Positions 24,222-32,515 of a stretch of 64,000 bases of DNA are shown in pieces (positions within the stretch are counted from its first letter, which is position 1; every line of letters starts with the position of its first letter). The stretch covers positions 1-64,000 of the forward strand of contig JBMORL010000108.1 of the NCBI GenBank assembly GCA_049322335.1, in the 5' to 3' direction. Both the position numbers and the translations under genes were made by a program. The notes below the pieces were generated by a model. That model worked only from the letters and a program-made list of their open reading frames with translations. It ran no database searches and was not told where the DNA came from. Source of the stretch: JBMORL01 sp049322335. Its GTDB lineage: Bacteria; Bacteroidota; Bacteroidia; Flavobacteriales_D; UBA2798.

Positions 24222-25334
24222 ATGTACCTTTCCCAACTATCTCTTATCAACTTCAAAAACTGCCGGGAAGCTTCGTTTGGCTTTACCCATGGAGTGAATT
24301 GTTTTTTGGGAAATAATGGCGAAGGAAAAACCAATATTCTCGACAGCATACACTATCTTTCTTTCTGCAAGAGTTATTTTAATCCCATCGACAGCCAGAA
24401 TATCCGCAACGGGGAGGATTTTTTTGTGATACAGGGAAACTTTAAAAAGGAAGAAGAAGAAACCGAAGTGTATTGCGGGCAAAAACGCAATCAGAAAAAA
24501 TCATTCAAAAAAAATAAAAAAGAATACAGCCGTCTTTCCGACCACATCGGTTTGTTTCCCCTGGTGATGATCTCTCCGTCAGATGCCGAACTGCTTTTGG
24601 GAGGAAGCGAGGTGAGAAGAAAATTTATTGACAGTATTATTTCGCAATACGATAAAACCTATCTCGAAAAGCTGATCAATTACAATAAACTGTTGCTGCA
24701 AAGAAACACATTGCTGAAACGATTTGCCGATGGAATGATGTATAATCCCGAATTGCTGGAAGCCTGGGACATACAGCTGGTGCCCGAAGGCCGTTATATT
24801 TTTGAAACCAGGAGAAAGTTTATCAATGAATTTATCCGCCTGTTCAGCAAATACTATGCGTTAATTGCCAATAACAATGAAGAAGTGGGAGTGGAGTACA
24901 AAAGCGACCTTCATACGGCCGATTTTGAGATCATCCTGAAAAATTCACTAATGCGCGACAGGCATTCGCAATACACACAAACCGGGATACACAAAGATGA
25001 CCTGGTATTTACTATGAATGGCCAGCCGGTAAAACGGTTTGGTTCGCAGGGACAGCAGAAATCTTTTTTGATCAGCCTCAAGCTGGCACAATACTATTAC
25101 ATCGCGCGCGAGAAAAATACGTTTCCCGTTTTATTGCTGGATGATATTTTTGATAAACTGGATGACCAGCGCGTGGAGCAGTTGATGCTTTTGGTAACCG
25201 GAAAAGAATTCGGACAAGTTTTTATTACCGATACAAGCCTTGAAAAGCTTCCTTCGCTGCTGCAAAAAAACAATGTACATTTTAAAACATTCCATATTGC
25301 CGGTGGAGAAATGACAGAAAGCTATGAGCGTTAA
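24222..25334 (+). CDS. recF: DNA replication and repair protein RecF
   Basis: A 370-residue SMC-like ATPase of the RecFOR recombination mediator pathway, loading RecA at gapped DNA. Walker A is G-N-N-G-E-G-K-T-N (about 30-38), the ABC-type signature region is RFGSQGQQKSFLISLKLAQ, and Walker B is LLLDDIFDKLDDQR. The length and start (MYLSQLSLINFKN) match the family. The gene overlaps the next one by 11 bp. The DUF721 partner downstream is a common recF neighbour. Confidence 0.97.
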   Translation: MYLSQLSLINFKNCREASFGFTHGVNCFLGNNGEGKTNILDSIHYLSFCKSYFNPIDSQNIRNGEDFFVIQGNFKKEEEETEVYCGQKRNQKKSFKKNKKEYSRLSDHIGLFPLVMISPSDAELLLGGSEVRRKFIDSIISQYDKTYLEKLINYNKLLLQRNTLLKRFADGMMYNPELLEAWDIQLVPEGRYIFETRRKFINEFIRLFSKYYALIANNNEEVGVEYKSDLHTADFEIILKNSLMRDRHSQYTQTGIHKDDLVFTMNGQPVKRFGSQGQQKSFLISLKLAQYYYIAREKNTFPVLLLDDIFDKLDDQRVEQLMLLVTGKEFGQVFITDTSLEKLPSLLQKNNVHFKTFHIAGGEMTESYER

Positions 25335-25623
25335 ACGGAATTCCAACCAGCAAAACCTGAAACAGGCTATCGACCGTCTGCTGGAAGCTTATGGATTAAA
25401 AGATAAAATGCTTCAGCTCGATATTATTTCTTCGTGGGAACAGATTATGGGAAAAGCGATAGCCAAACGCACCCGCGAAATGTATTTCAAAGACCGCGTA
25501 CTTTTCATCACCCTCGACTCAAGTGTGCTGCGCGAAGAACTGATGATGGGAAAATCAAAAATCATCCAATTACTGAATGAAAAAACGGGGAAAGAACTGA
25601 TTTCGGACATCGTTTTTAAATAA
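25324..25623 (+). CDS. DUF721 domain protein
   Basis: A 99-residue protein of the DUF721 (DciA-like) family. The signature W-E-x-I-M-G-K-A-I-A-K-R-T near residues 39-51 is followed by LFITLDSSVLREELMM and a C-terminal helix with I-x-I-V-F-K. DciA-type proteins are helicase-loading factors in bacteria lacking DnaC/DnaI; small DUF721 proteins of Bacteroidota are assumed related. The start codon lies inside recF (11-bp overlap), so it is translationally coupled to recF, consistent with a role in DNA metabolism (inference). Confidence 0.9.
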   Translation: MSVKRNSNQQNLKQAIDRLLEAYGLKDKMLQLDIISSWEQIMGKAIAKRTREMYFKDRVLFITLDSSVLREELMMGKSKIIQLLNEKTGKELISDIVFK

Positions 25624-25656
25624 CGGGAATCATTTTTCCATTTCATCCTTTTTCAA

Positions 25657-25664
25657 TAAATTTG
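25657..25664 (+). promoter_or_regulatory. -7 box for the duplicated-domain T9SS gene
   Basis: TAAATTTG lies 24 nt before the ATG at 25689. Its position argues that translation starts at 25689 and not at the in-frame ATG at 25662, which overlaps the box. Confidence 0.5.
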
Positions 25665-25688
25665 TTTTCATATTTAAAATCCAATGCC

Positions 25689-27065
25689 ATGAAAAAACTA
25701 TTTACACTTTTATCTCTTTTTACCATTTCTGTTTCTTTTGCACAAAACCAGTTGCCCAATATCGGTTTCGAAAACTGGACTACCACCACGATATACGAAA
25801 ATCCCGATCAGTGGAGTAGCAGCAATTATGCCGAATATGCCACGGCCAACTGCCAGAAATCAACCGATGCACAACACCTGAGCTATTCAGCTTTGCTGCA
25901 AACTACACTGGTGGGTACTGATACAGCTTTTGCCTATGTTTACCTGGGTGAAACCGACCAAAACGGCCCTTCAGCAGGAATTCCTTATTCCACTTCGGTG
26001 AACCAGTTGAAAGGATATTATAAATACAACCTGGCATCCGGAGATTCTGCCATGGCTTTAGTGATTAAATTTTCGGGAGGATCAATGGTTTCAATAGATA
26101 TGTTTCCTATAACTGGTGTTCAGAATTCGTGGACTGCGTTTACCTATTCCATCAATCCGGCTGCGCAGGATTCCATTTTTATTGCTTTTATCAGTACAAA
26201 CCCTTTCGTTTATCCATCGTATGCGGTTCCCGGTTCGTATTTAATGGTGGATAATATCAGTTTGGCACATTCTGTTAATGGCCCCGGCCCGGCATTACCC
26301 AACTTTAGTTTCGAAAACTGGACGCCAGTTTCGTATACCGATCCCGATGGATGGGAATCATTTAATGCATTACTCACTCCGCTCGGATTAAATAATGTAA
26401 GTTCTACCAGCGATGCATTTGCAGGTTCACTGGCAGCACAATTGCAAACTATTTTTATTCCACAATTCGGAGACACGCTTCCCGGCAATCTGTATTTCGG
26501 TGATATTGATCAGTCCGGACAACCTTTAGCGGTTCCTTTTACCGGAACGCCTGCTACATTAACCGGCCAATACAAATACCAGCCGGCCGGTGGAGATTTG
26601 GGATATGCTGCCATGGAATTTTACCAGAACGGATCCATTATTGGCGGAAATATTTTTGCCTTCACCACCAGCGCCACTTATTCTTCATTCAGTATCACTA
26701 CCAATTTGTCTGGCACCCCCGATTCAGCCATTGTTGTTTTCAGTTCCGGTAATAATCCCGGCAGTACACTGAAACTGGATAACGTTCAGTTTAACGGGGG
26801 AAATACAGGAGTGGAAGAAATTGTTCCGCTCTCATTTAACGTATATCCTAATCCCGTTAGTGATTATGTTTTTATTGAATTTGCAGACGGGATTAAGGTA
26901 ATGAATGTGGAAATTACCGACATGCAGGGCAGAGTGGTTTTATCACAACAGGTAAATAGCCGGAAAACGGAACTGGATGTGCGTTCACTGTCACCCGGGA
27001 TATATATGGTTTCGCTCAGCAATGCCGCCCAAAAACTCACCAAACCCTTCTCTGTGGTGAGATAG
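25689..27065 (+). CDS. T9SS-secreted protein with duplicated PCMD-like domain
   Basis: A 458-residue exported protein. A signal peptide (1-~18, ending SVSFAQ) precedes two tandem homologous domains of ~190 residues. Both open with LPNxxFENW, pass a D-x-W (PDQW/PDGW) motif and a (D/E)(T/I)DQ(N/S)G turn, continue with L-x-G-x-Y-K-Y, and close with LMVDNISL or LKLDNVQF. This resembles the PCMD-like carbohydrate-associated beta-sandwich common in Bacteroidota. The last ~75 residues are a T9SS type A sorting domain (VYPNPVSDYVFIEF; MQGRVV; LSPGIYMVSL). Internal duplication is direct observation; glycan binding is inference. It is followed by a terminator hairpin at 27107-27137. Confidence 0.88.
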   Translation: MKKLFTLLSLFTISVSFAQNQLPNIGFENWTTTTIYENPDQWSSSNYAEYATANCQKSTDAQHLSYSALLQTTLVGTDTAFAYVYLGETDQNGPSAGIPYSTSVNQLKGYYKYNLASGDSAMALVIKFSGGSMVSIDMFPITGVQNSWTAFTYSINPAAQDSIFIAFISTNPFVYPSYAVPGSYLMVDNISLAHSVNGPGPALPNFSFENWTPVSYTDPDGWESFNALLTPLGLNNVSSTSDAFAGSLAAQLQTIFIPQFGDTLPGNLYFGDIDQSGQPLAVPFTGTPATLTGQYKYQPAGGDLGYAAMEFYQNGSIIGGNIFAFTTSATYSSFSITTNLSGTPDSAIVVFSSGNNPGSTLKLDNVQFNGGNTGVEEIVPLSFNVYPNPVSDYVFIEFADGIKVMNVEITDMQGRVVLSQQVNSRKTELDVRSLSPGIYMVSLSNAAQKLTKPFSVVR

Positions 27066-27106
27066 AAGAGGGATAGGTAACTTCACAGACATAAGACAAA
27101 ATACAG

Positions 27107-27145
27107 AGCCGGTGGATGGAAACATTTACCGGCTTTTATATTTTT
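27107..27145 (+). terminator. Rho-independent terminator
   Basis: Arms AGCCGGT (27107-27113) and ACCGGCT (27128-27134) are perfectly complementary with a 14-nt loop, followed by ttttatattttt. It is located 42 bp after the T9SS gene stop. Confidence 0.8.
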
Positions 27146-27290
27146 AACCCAAATTTTTCATTGGGGCAATGAAAAATTTGCCAAAGGCCGATGGAAACTG
27201 CGTTTCATCGGGGTTAAACCCGGATACGTTTTTTTTGATAATCTTCTGCCCATTACTATGTTACAATCCTAATGCATAATCCGGGTTTAA
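27145..27290 (+). repeat. three-hairpin dispersed element, copy 1
   Basis: A ~145-bp intergenic element that recurs at 60067-60203. It contains three hairpins in series: a perfect 14-bp stem caaatttttcattg/caatgaaaaatttg (27150-27163, 27167-27180); ccgatggaaac/gtttcatcgg with one bulge (27188-27211); and a perfect 12-bp stem ttaaacccggat/atccgggtttaa (27214-27225, 27279-27290) enclosing ~53 nt. There is no open reading frame of note. It lies 80 bp after a plus-strand gene, as copy 2 also does. Confidence 0.85.
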
Positions 27291-27364
27291 AAAGACATTG
27301 CAAAATCACCGGCAATCATTTACCTTTAATTCGAATTACGAATAATCAGAAACTATAAACGGCC

Positions 27365-28663
27365 ATGAAACCCATTGAATGTCCCAATTGCGGGGGAAAC
27401 AACCCGGTGCGATTATCGGAAGGCGAATACCGTTGCAGTTATTGCGATTCCCTTTTTCATTTGCAAATTGAAAAACCGCGCAGCACTCCGCTGGAAGGGA
27501 CGCAGCAAAGAAAATTCGAGCAATACAAAAAAATGTATCAGCAGGGGAATTTCGACCCTCAGAAAACGGCCCGTAAAATCAGGATTTTCGTCTTCCTTTT
27601 CTTTATCATCATGTTTGGCATAGGTATTTCCATTACCCTATATACAATGTCAAAAGTTACCGAACAAATTACTACTACCATGTCGGGCATACCGCAGGAT
27701 GGCGACTGGCAGGCTCCAACGGTAAGTCGCTTTTATGTTTTTGAAGGTTCGCAGGGGCCGGTGATCTGGTCGGTGATCCAGCAAACCAGACAGCGGTTGG
27801 ATAGTGCAAGGTTTTATGTTTCATTAACCGATCCTGTTAAAAATAAAGAAATAACAACAGAAAAAATTTTTCCTACGATGACATGGGATGAATCGTTTCA
27901 TTTTTCTGATCGCTGGGGTGAGCTGACTGTAGTTGGTGATACCGTTTGGGTGGATTCGAAAACCGAAGGATTGCATGCAAGAAATTTATACAGCGGAGAA
28001 ATCATCATTGATATGAAATTTATGGTGAACAAATTCCCCCAACTGAAAAAAGGCATAGCTTCTTCGCAATACCAGAACTGGCGAAGAGCTTTCGAACTAC
28101 TAACGGATGACGGGTTAAAGTTCCTTTTTGTTCCGGCTGAAATGAAGGTGCTTACCGAAAATGAATTTGATGGTAACAAGGATAAAGTGGAAAAAACATT
28201 TTATGTCATTATGGATGAAAACCGTCCGTTTTTGATGAGGATACATGAAAAAACTGAAAAATACAGGCTTAATCCACAAACATTTATTCATGATCCCGGG
28301 CGGTTTTTTAAAAATAAAAGGCACAGTAACAATGACGCGGAAGTGGACAGTGTGCGCACAAAAGACCCTTTATTCGGAGTAAATGTTTTATGGTCGGATG
28401 ATGAATCGGTAATTGCTTTATACAGGGAATCGCTGAAGAAGGAATCAAAAGTACATATTACGCGTTTTGATAAAGACGGATCACAAAAATGGGATATCAC
28501 CGGAAAATCATTGGGTGATTTTAATAAAGTATTCAGTGACGACATTTATGTTGTTACGCATGCCGGTAAAAAAGAAATAGCGCTTTCCTATCAGCGGGCC
28601 AAACGTTACGCTATTGGAATCGATATTGAAAAAGGCAAAGTGAATTGGGCGTTTGAGGAGTAG
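27365..28663 (+). CDS. zinc-ribbon, single-pass membrane protein of unknown function
   Basis: A 432-residue protein. The N-terminus is a zinc ribbon with C-P-N-C-G-G (residues 5-10) and C-S-Y-C (24-27). A charged linker and one membrane helix (about 77-99, IFVFLFFIIMFGIGISITLY) follow, then a ~320-residue domain. That domain has several WSV-, WDES-, WSDDESV- and Q-K-W-D-I-type blade motifs suggesting a beta-propeller. The ribbon would be cytoplasmic and the propeller outside the cytoplasm. I recognise no named family. It stands alone between the dispersed repeat and a convergent exported protein. Confidence 0.75.
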   Translation: MKPIECPNCGGNNPVRLSEGEYRCSYCDSLFHLQIEKPRSTPLEGTQQRKFEQYKKMYQQGNFDPQKTARKIRIFVFLFFIIMFGIGISITLYTMSKVTEQITTTMSGIPQDGDWQAPTVSRFYVFEGSQGPVIWSVIQQTRQRLDSARFYVSLTDPVKNKEITTEKIFPTMTWDESFHFSDRWGELTVVGDTVWVDSKTEGLHARNLYSGEIIIDMKFMVNKFPQLKKGIASSQYQNWRRAFELLTDDGLKFLFVPAEMKVLTENEFDGNKDKVEKTFYVIMDENRPFLMRIHEKTEKYRLNPQTFIHDPGRFFKNKRHSNNDAEVDSVRTKDPLFGVNVLWSDDESVIALYRESLKKESKVHITRFDKDGSQKWDITGKSLGDFNKVFSDDIYVVTHAGKKEIALSYQRAKRYAIGIDIEKGKVNWAFEE

Positions 28664-28712
28664 TATTGGTCATTTGTCATTGGTCACTGGTTGTTGGCGG
28701 CTGGGGGTTAGC
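28664..28712. repeat. phrase-like repeat at convergent gene ends
   Basis: The sequence between and across the stops is built of ttggtcatttgtcattggtc-like phrases. On the minus strand it encodes the last ~10 residues (NPQPPTTSDQ) and the TGA stop of the gene at 28677-29576, so that protein's tail derives from the repeat. Confidence 0.6.
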
Positions 28713-29576
28713 AATAAAAACAATTCTCTTTTTTTGATTGTTCGTATAGTCAACAGTTTCCAGGTAATATTCTTTTCCTTTTTTGAGGTTTGAAATATCA
28801 AATTCGTTTTTAAAATTATTGACAGGAAAGCGTATCACAGGATCTTTTTTCTTTTTGTCGTATATATTCATTAAAGCTTCGGTACCGGTGCGGTAATAAT
28901 AAATTTTCCCGGTGAAACTGAATTTTTTATCTGTATTGAAATCATCACTGCAAAGAGTATATCCGAAAAAAATGTCTGTATGTATCTCATTAATGGAATC
29001 ATTGAATAATCGTATGGTATCGTAATGTAATCCGGTAGAAGTTTTTGTTTCTGCATAAATATTTATCGTTTGTTGGGATTCAATACAAAACTGACGACCA
29101 AAATCATCATTCAGGCAAACTTTTTTTATTGAAAAATTCGTAACAGCATATAGCATTGGCTTTTCGGTTCCAGCCCCGAAACAGTTATTCTCAGGCACGG
29201 AACTTATTTCAATAATATCTTCTGGTTTATACCTGAATAAACGGGTTGACTTGCCTTCCAGGTGTCTTTGACTTTCTAAAACAAGGTTTCCGGTACTATC
29301 ATAATAATAAATGGTTTCTTCTTCCAGCATTTTATCCAACAGGTAAGGTTTGAGTTCTTCTTCGACATCAATTCCGTATTTGAACCATGTCTCTCTCGAA
29401 AAGTTCAGCGGGTACTTTTTAAATACTTGTCTTGACTGGATAATATTTCGCTTGTAATTTTCGATTATCATCACAGAATCACCCGAGAAATAAGTAATGG
29501 TGGTGTCTTGTGCACCCATCCGCCCCGGGCAGGTGAAAAACAAAAAAATAATCAAGAAGTAAACAAAAGATTTCAT
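28677..29576 (-). CDS. exported protein of unknown function
   Basis: A 299-residue protein with an N-terminal signal sequence (about 1-22; the cysteine in FFTCPG could alternatively make it a lipoprotein). The body is beta-rich, with a Y-Y-Y-D-S-T-G-N-L-V-L turn of the YD/MORN-like type near residue 91. It has a cysteine-containing block (ENNCFGAGTEK; KVCLNDDFGRQFC). No family is recognised. The C-terminal NPQPPTTSDQ is encoded by repeat DNA and is probably not conserved. It is convergent with the zinc-ribbon gene (13 bp between stops) and divergent from prfC. Confidence 0.75.
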   Translation of the reverse strand: MKSFVYFLIIFLFFTCPGRMGAQDTTITYFSGDSVMIIENYKRNIIQSRQVFKKYPLNFSRETWFKYGIDVEEELKPYLLDKMLEEETIYYYDSTGNLVLESQRHLEGKSTRLFRYKPEDIIEISSVPENNCFGAGTEKPMLYAVTNFSIKKVCLNDDFGRQFCIESQQTINIYAETKTSTGLHYDTIRLFNDSINEIHTDIFFGYTLCSDDFNTDKKFSFTGKIYYYRTGTEALMNIYDKKKKDPVIRFPVNNFKNEFDISNLKKGKEYYLETVDYTNNQKKRIVFIANPQPPTTSDQ

Positions 29577-29687
29577 GGAGACTAATATAGTAAATATATC
29601 TTTAACATTTCAATTTTTAACTTTATAACTTTCAGATATAAAACCTGGATTTGTACGGGCGAATCGCGACTCGCTCCAAACCGGATA

Positions 29688-29719
29688 TTTGATGACTTTC
29701 AACAATATTCCTACTTTTG
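29688..29719 (+). promoter_or_regulatory. promoter of prfC, close to the start codon
   Basis: TTTG at 29688-29691, a 20-nt spacer and TACTTTTG at 29712-29719 match the Bacteroidota promoter pattern. The -7 box ends only 4 nt before the ATG at 29724, so transcription would begin at or beside the start codon. Confidence 0.6.
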
Positions 29720-29723
29720 CGCC

Positions 29724-31328
29724 ATGAGCCGACAGGAAGAAATAAATAAACGAAGAACTTTTGCCATCATCTCTCACCCCGATGCCGGTAAAACCACATT
29801 GACGGAGAAGTTATTATTATTCGGTGGAGCGATCCAGACAGCGGGAGCGGTAAAATCCAATAAGATCAAAAAAACCGCTACTTCCGATTTCATGGAAATT
29901 GAAAAACAGCGTGGAATTTCGGTAGCTACTTCAGTAATGGCTTTTCCCTATAAAGGATTAAAAATAAACCTGCTCGATACACCCGGCCACAAAGATTTTG
30001 CGGAAGACACCTATCGCACCCTTACCGCGGTAGACAGCGTTATTCTCGTTATCGACTGTGCCAATGGAGTAGAGGCACAAACCGAAAAACTGATGAGCGT
30101 TTGCCGGATGAGAAACACACCGGTGATCATCTTCATTAATAAAATGGATCGCGAAGGAAGAGACGCTTTTGATCTGCTGGATGAACTGGAACAAAAACTG
30201 AATATAAAGGTCCGCCCGCTTAGCTGGCCTATTGGTATTGGTTCAACTTTCAAAGGCGTTTACAATATTTATGAAAAGCACATCAATCTGTTTGAAGGCA
30301 GTAAAACCAATATTGCCAAAGAAGTGATCAGCCTGAAAGACGTAAATGATACTTCACTGGATGAAATGGTGGGAGAACGCGGGGCCAAACAATTGCGTGA
30401 AGACCTGGAAGTGGTGGAAGGAGTATATGATACGTTTGATGTAAAAAGATATTTATCAGCTGAAGTAGCTCCCGTTTTTTTCGGAAGTGCGCTGAATAAT
30501 TTTGGTGTACAGGAACTGCTGGATGCCTTCATTCAGTTTGCCCCTACACCGTTAGGAAGGCCAACAGACAAACGTTTCGTTCAGCCCACCGAGGAAAAAT
30601 TCAGTGGTTTTGTATTTAAAATTCACGCCAATCTCGATCCCCGCCACCGCGACCGGATTGCATTTTTACGCATCGTTTCCGGAAAGTTTGAACGAAATAC
30701 TTTTTATCACCATGTCCGCCTCAATAAAGAATTCCGTTTTTCCAACCCCACCAGCTTTATGGCTTCCGAAAAAAATGTGATCGATGAGGCTTATCCGGGT
30801 GACGTGGTAGGATTGTATGATACCGGTAATTTTAAGATCGGAGATACGATGAGCGAGGGAGAAAACATCCTTTACCAGGGAATCCCGAGTTTCTCACCCG
30901 AAATTTTCCGCGAACTGGTGAACAACGATCCGATGAAAACCAAACAGATGGAAAAAGGAATCCAGCAGCTAACGGATGAAGGAGTTGCGCAGTTGTATAT
31001 TCAGCAGCCGGGTAACCGTAAAATTGTGGGTACGGTAGGTGAACTCCAGTTTGAGGTGATCCAATACCGGCTGAAACACGAATACGGGGCCTCCTGTTCA
31101 TTTTCACCGCTGCAAATGTTCAAAGCCTGCTGGATCACTTCGGATAATAAGCAGCAGTATGAAGAATTTCTCCGCGTAAAAGCCTCCAATATAGCCTGCG
31201 ATAAAGACAACAATCTCGTTTACCTGGCAGAGTCGCCTTTCTTGTTGAAAATGGCGGAACAGAATTACGGAGATATAATTTTCCATACCACCAGCGAATT
31301 CAAACGCCAGGCTGAAAAAACGGTTTAA
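29724..31328 (+). CDS. prfC: peptide chain release factor 3
   Basis: A 534-residue translational GTPase that recycles RF1/RF2 from the ribosome after peptide release. The G-motifs are intact: G1 S-H-P-D-A-G-K-T-T (17-25), G2 around QRGISVATS, G3 DTPGHKDFAEDT, and G4 FINKMDREGRD. The RF3-specific C-terminal blocks (FKIHANLDPRHRDRIAFLRI; PGNRKIVGTVGELQFEVIQYRL) are present. The length equals that of other RF3 proteins. The CAP-domain gene starts 42 bp downstream on the same strand. Confidence 0.98.
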   Translation: MSRQEEINKRRTFAIISHPDAGKTTLTEKLLLFGGAIQTAGAVKSNKIKKTATSDFMEIEKQRGISVATSVMAFPYKGLKINLLDTPGHKDFAEDTYRTLTAVDSVILVIDCANGVEAQTEKLMSVCRMRNTPVIIFINKMDREGRDAFDLLDELEQKLNIKVRPLSWPIGIGSTFKGVYNIYEKHINLFEGSKTNIAKEVISLKDVNDTSLDEMVGERGAKQLREDLEVVEGVYDTFDVKRYLSAEVAPVFFGSALNNFGVQELLDAFIQFAPTPLGRPTDKRFVQPTEEKFSGFVFKIHANLDPRHRDRIAFLRIVSGKFERNTFYHHVRLNKEFRFSNPTSFMASEKNVIDEAYPGDVVGLYDTGNFKIGDTMSEGENILYQGIPSFSPEIFRELVNNDPMKTKQMEKGIQQLTDEGVAQLYIQQPGNRKIVGTVGELQFEVIQYRLKHEYGASCSFSPLQMFKACWITSDNKQQYEEFLRVKASNIACDKDNNLVYLAESPFLLKMAEQNYGDIIFHTTSEFKRQAEKTV

Positions 31329-31370
31329 CTTTTGCATGGCTTTTGCGTTATAAATGATAAAAAGCCGGGT

Positions 31371-32033
31371 ATGATTAAAATAATAGCTTTTCCTGTAGTG
31401 TTTTTCCTGTTGCCGTTACTTTCTTTTTCACAAGGTGAGGAAGAGGACGAAGAAGAAGATTCGTTGGTAAGAAAGGAATACAAATTTGCCGAATGGGATC
31501 AGGCTACACTCGACAAGGCGAATACCGCTAAAAATGCGGATTACCTTACCGAAGTAGAAAAAGAGGTAATCATGCTTTGTAACCTTGCCCGCATGAACGG
31601 AAGGTTATTTGCAGATACTTACCTGAAACAATACCTGGAAGAGGGTATAGTTGAAAAAAGCCAGTACACCGGGTCGCTGATAGCTGATCTGCGAAAAACC
31701 AAAAAGCTGAATCCGCTGATGCCCCAGAAAGACCTGTTTGAATGTGCCAAAGCCCATGCGATAGAAAGTGGAAAAAAAGGGACTATCGGCCACCAGAATT
31801 TCAGCAAAAGATTTAAAACCCATGCCCCGAAGTACGTAGAAACTGGCGAAAACTGTGACTATGGCAGCAACGAAGCTATCGACATAGTAATGAGCTTGTT
31901 AATTGATGAAGACGTGCCCGATAAAGGCCACCGGAAAAATATTTTAGACCCGAAATTCAAGTCGGTGGGTGTTTCCATCCAGCCTCACAAAAAGGAAGAA
32001 TGGAACTGTGTAATGGATTTCGGTGACCTTTAA
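31371..32033 (+). CDS. secreted CAP (SCP/PR-1) domain protein
   Basis: A 220-residue exported protein. The ATG at 31371 gives a clean signal peptide (1-~20, ending LLSFSQ); an upstream TTG in frame is rejected. An acidic linker (GEEEDEEEDS) precedes the CAP domain (about 60-220). CAP motifs are visible: L-C-N-L-A-R, LNPLMPQKDLFECAKAHA, a histidine in IGHQNF, E-N-C-D-Y-G, and GHRKNILDPKFKSVGVSI. The expected CAP pocket His/Glu residues are present. The biochemical role of bacterial CAP proteins is generally unknown. Confidence 0.9.
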   Translation: MIKIIAFPVVFFLLPLLSFSQGEEEDEEEDSLVRKEYKFAEWDQATLDKANTAKNADYLTEVEKEVIMLCNLARMNGRLFADTYLKQYLEEGIVEKSQYTGSLIADLRKTKKLNPLMPQKDLFECAKAHAIESGKKGTIGHQNFSKRFKTHAPKYVETGENCDYGSNEAIDIVMSLLIDEDVPDKGHRKNILDPKFKSVGVSIQPHKKEEWNCVMDFGDL

Positions 32034-32039
32034 GCTCTT

Positions 32040-32070
32040 TTTGGCAGATATTCCAAAAAGTATATCTTTG
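32040..32070 (+). promoter_or_regulatory. promoter of rpmH
   Basis: TTTG (32040-32043), a 19-nt spacer and TATCTTTG (32063-32070) give a near-perfect Bacteroidota promoter, the best match in the window, 45 nt upstream of the rpmH ATG. Strong promoters are expected for ribosomal proteins. Confidence 0.75.
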
Positions 32071-32115
32071 CAGTCCGTTTTTAAGAAAAACAACTGATTT
32101 TTAAGACATACGATT

Positions 32116-32274
32116 ATGAAAAGGACATTTCAACCCTCGTTAAGAAAGAAAAAAAACAAGCACGGATTCCGTGAAAGAATGTCGACCAAGAATGGCCGCA
32201 GGGTATTGGCAGCACGCAGAAAAAGAGGCCGCAAGGCATTAACTGTTTCTACCGCCAAGAAGCACAAACGTTAA
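32116..32274 (+). CDS. rpmH: 50S ribosomal protein L34
   Basis: A 52-residue, extremely basic protein. It starts MKRTFQPS and contains KNKHGFRERM, NGRRVLAARRKRGRK and a terminal AKKHKR, all diagnostic of L34. The length is typical. It is flanked by its own strong promoter (32040-32070) and terminator (32291-32328), so it forms a single-gene unit. The usual neighbours rnpA, yidD and yidC are not adjacent; yidD lies at the window start. Confidence 0.98.
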   Translation: MKRTFQPSLRKKKNKHGFRERMSTKNGRRVLAARRKRGRKALTVSTAKKHKR

Positions 32275-32290
32275 AATTATTATGAAGATA

Positions 32291-32328
32291 AAAACTCCGT
32301 TTCGGTTTTCCGGGACGGAGTTTTTTTT
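32291..32328 (+). terminator. Rho-independent terminator of rpmH
   Basis: Arms AAAACTCCGT and ACGGAGTTTT flank a 14-nt loop, followed directly by a run of T, 16 bp after the rpmH stop. Confidence 0.9.
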
Positions 32329-32454
32329 GTTTTAAGTAAAGATGCAAGATAACTTCGGAGATAGCAGATGTAAAAGAATCTGAAAATTTGAGTAATTAAG
32401 AGAAGTGAAAATGATAAAAATCTAACAGCACGCAAAAACATAGCTTGCCACTGG

Positions 32455-32515
32455 TGTGGTACCCGGTCTAACATCTATCATCTCTGCGTCTAACATCTCA
32501 TATCTCATCTCACAA
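32455..32515. repeat. phrase-like repeat at the 3' end of the flavoprotein gene
   Basis: Units of the type gtctaacatctatcatctct and catctcatatctcatctcac repeat three to four times. On the minus strand they begin exactly at the TGA stop of the gene ending at 32510. No gene was seen in the rest of 32329-32454. Confidence 0.6.

Noticed and set aside
32329..32454. Possible tRNA or small RNA after rpmH
   Set aside because: No cloverleaf, CCA end or strong secondary structure was recognised. It is AT-rich intergenic sequence leading into the phrase repeat.
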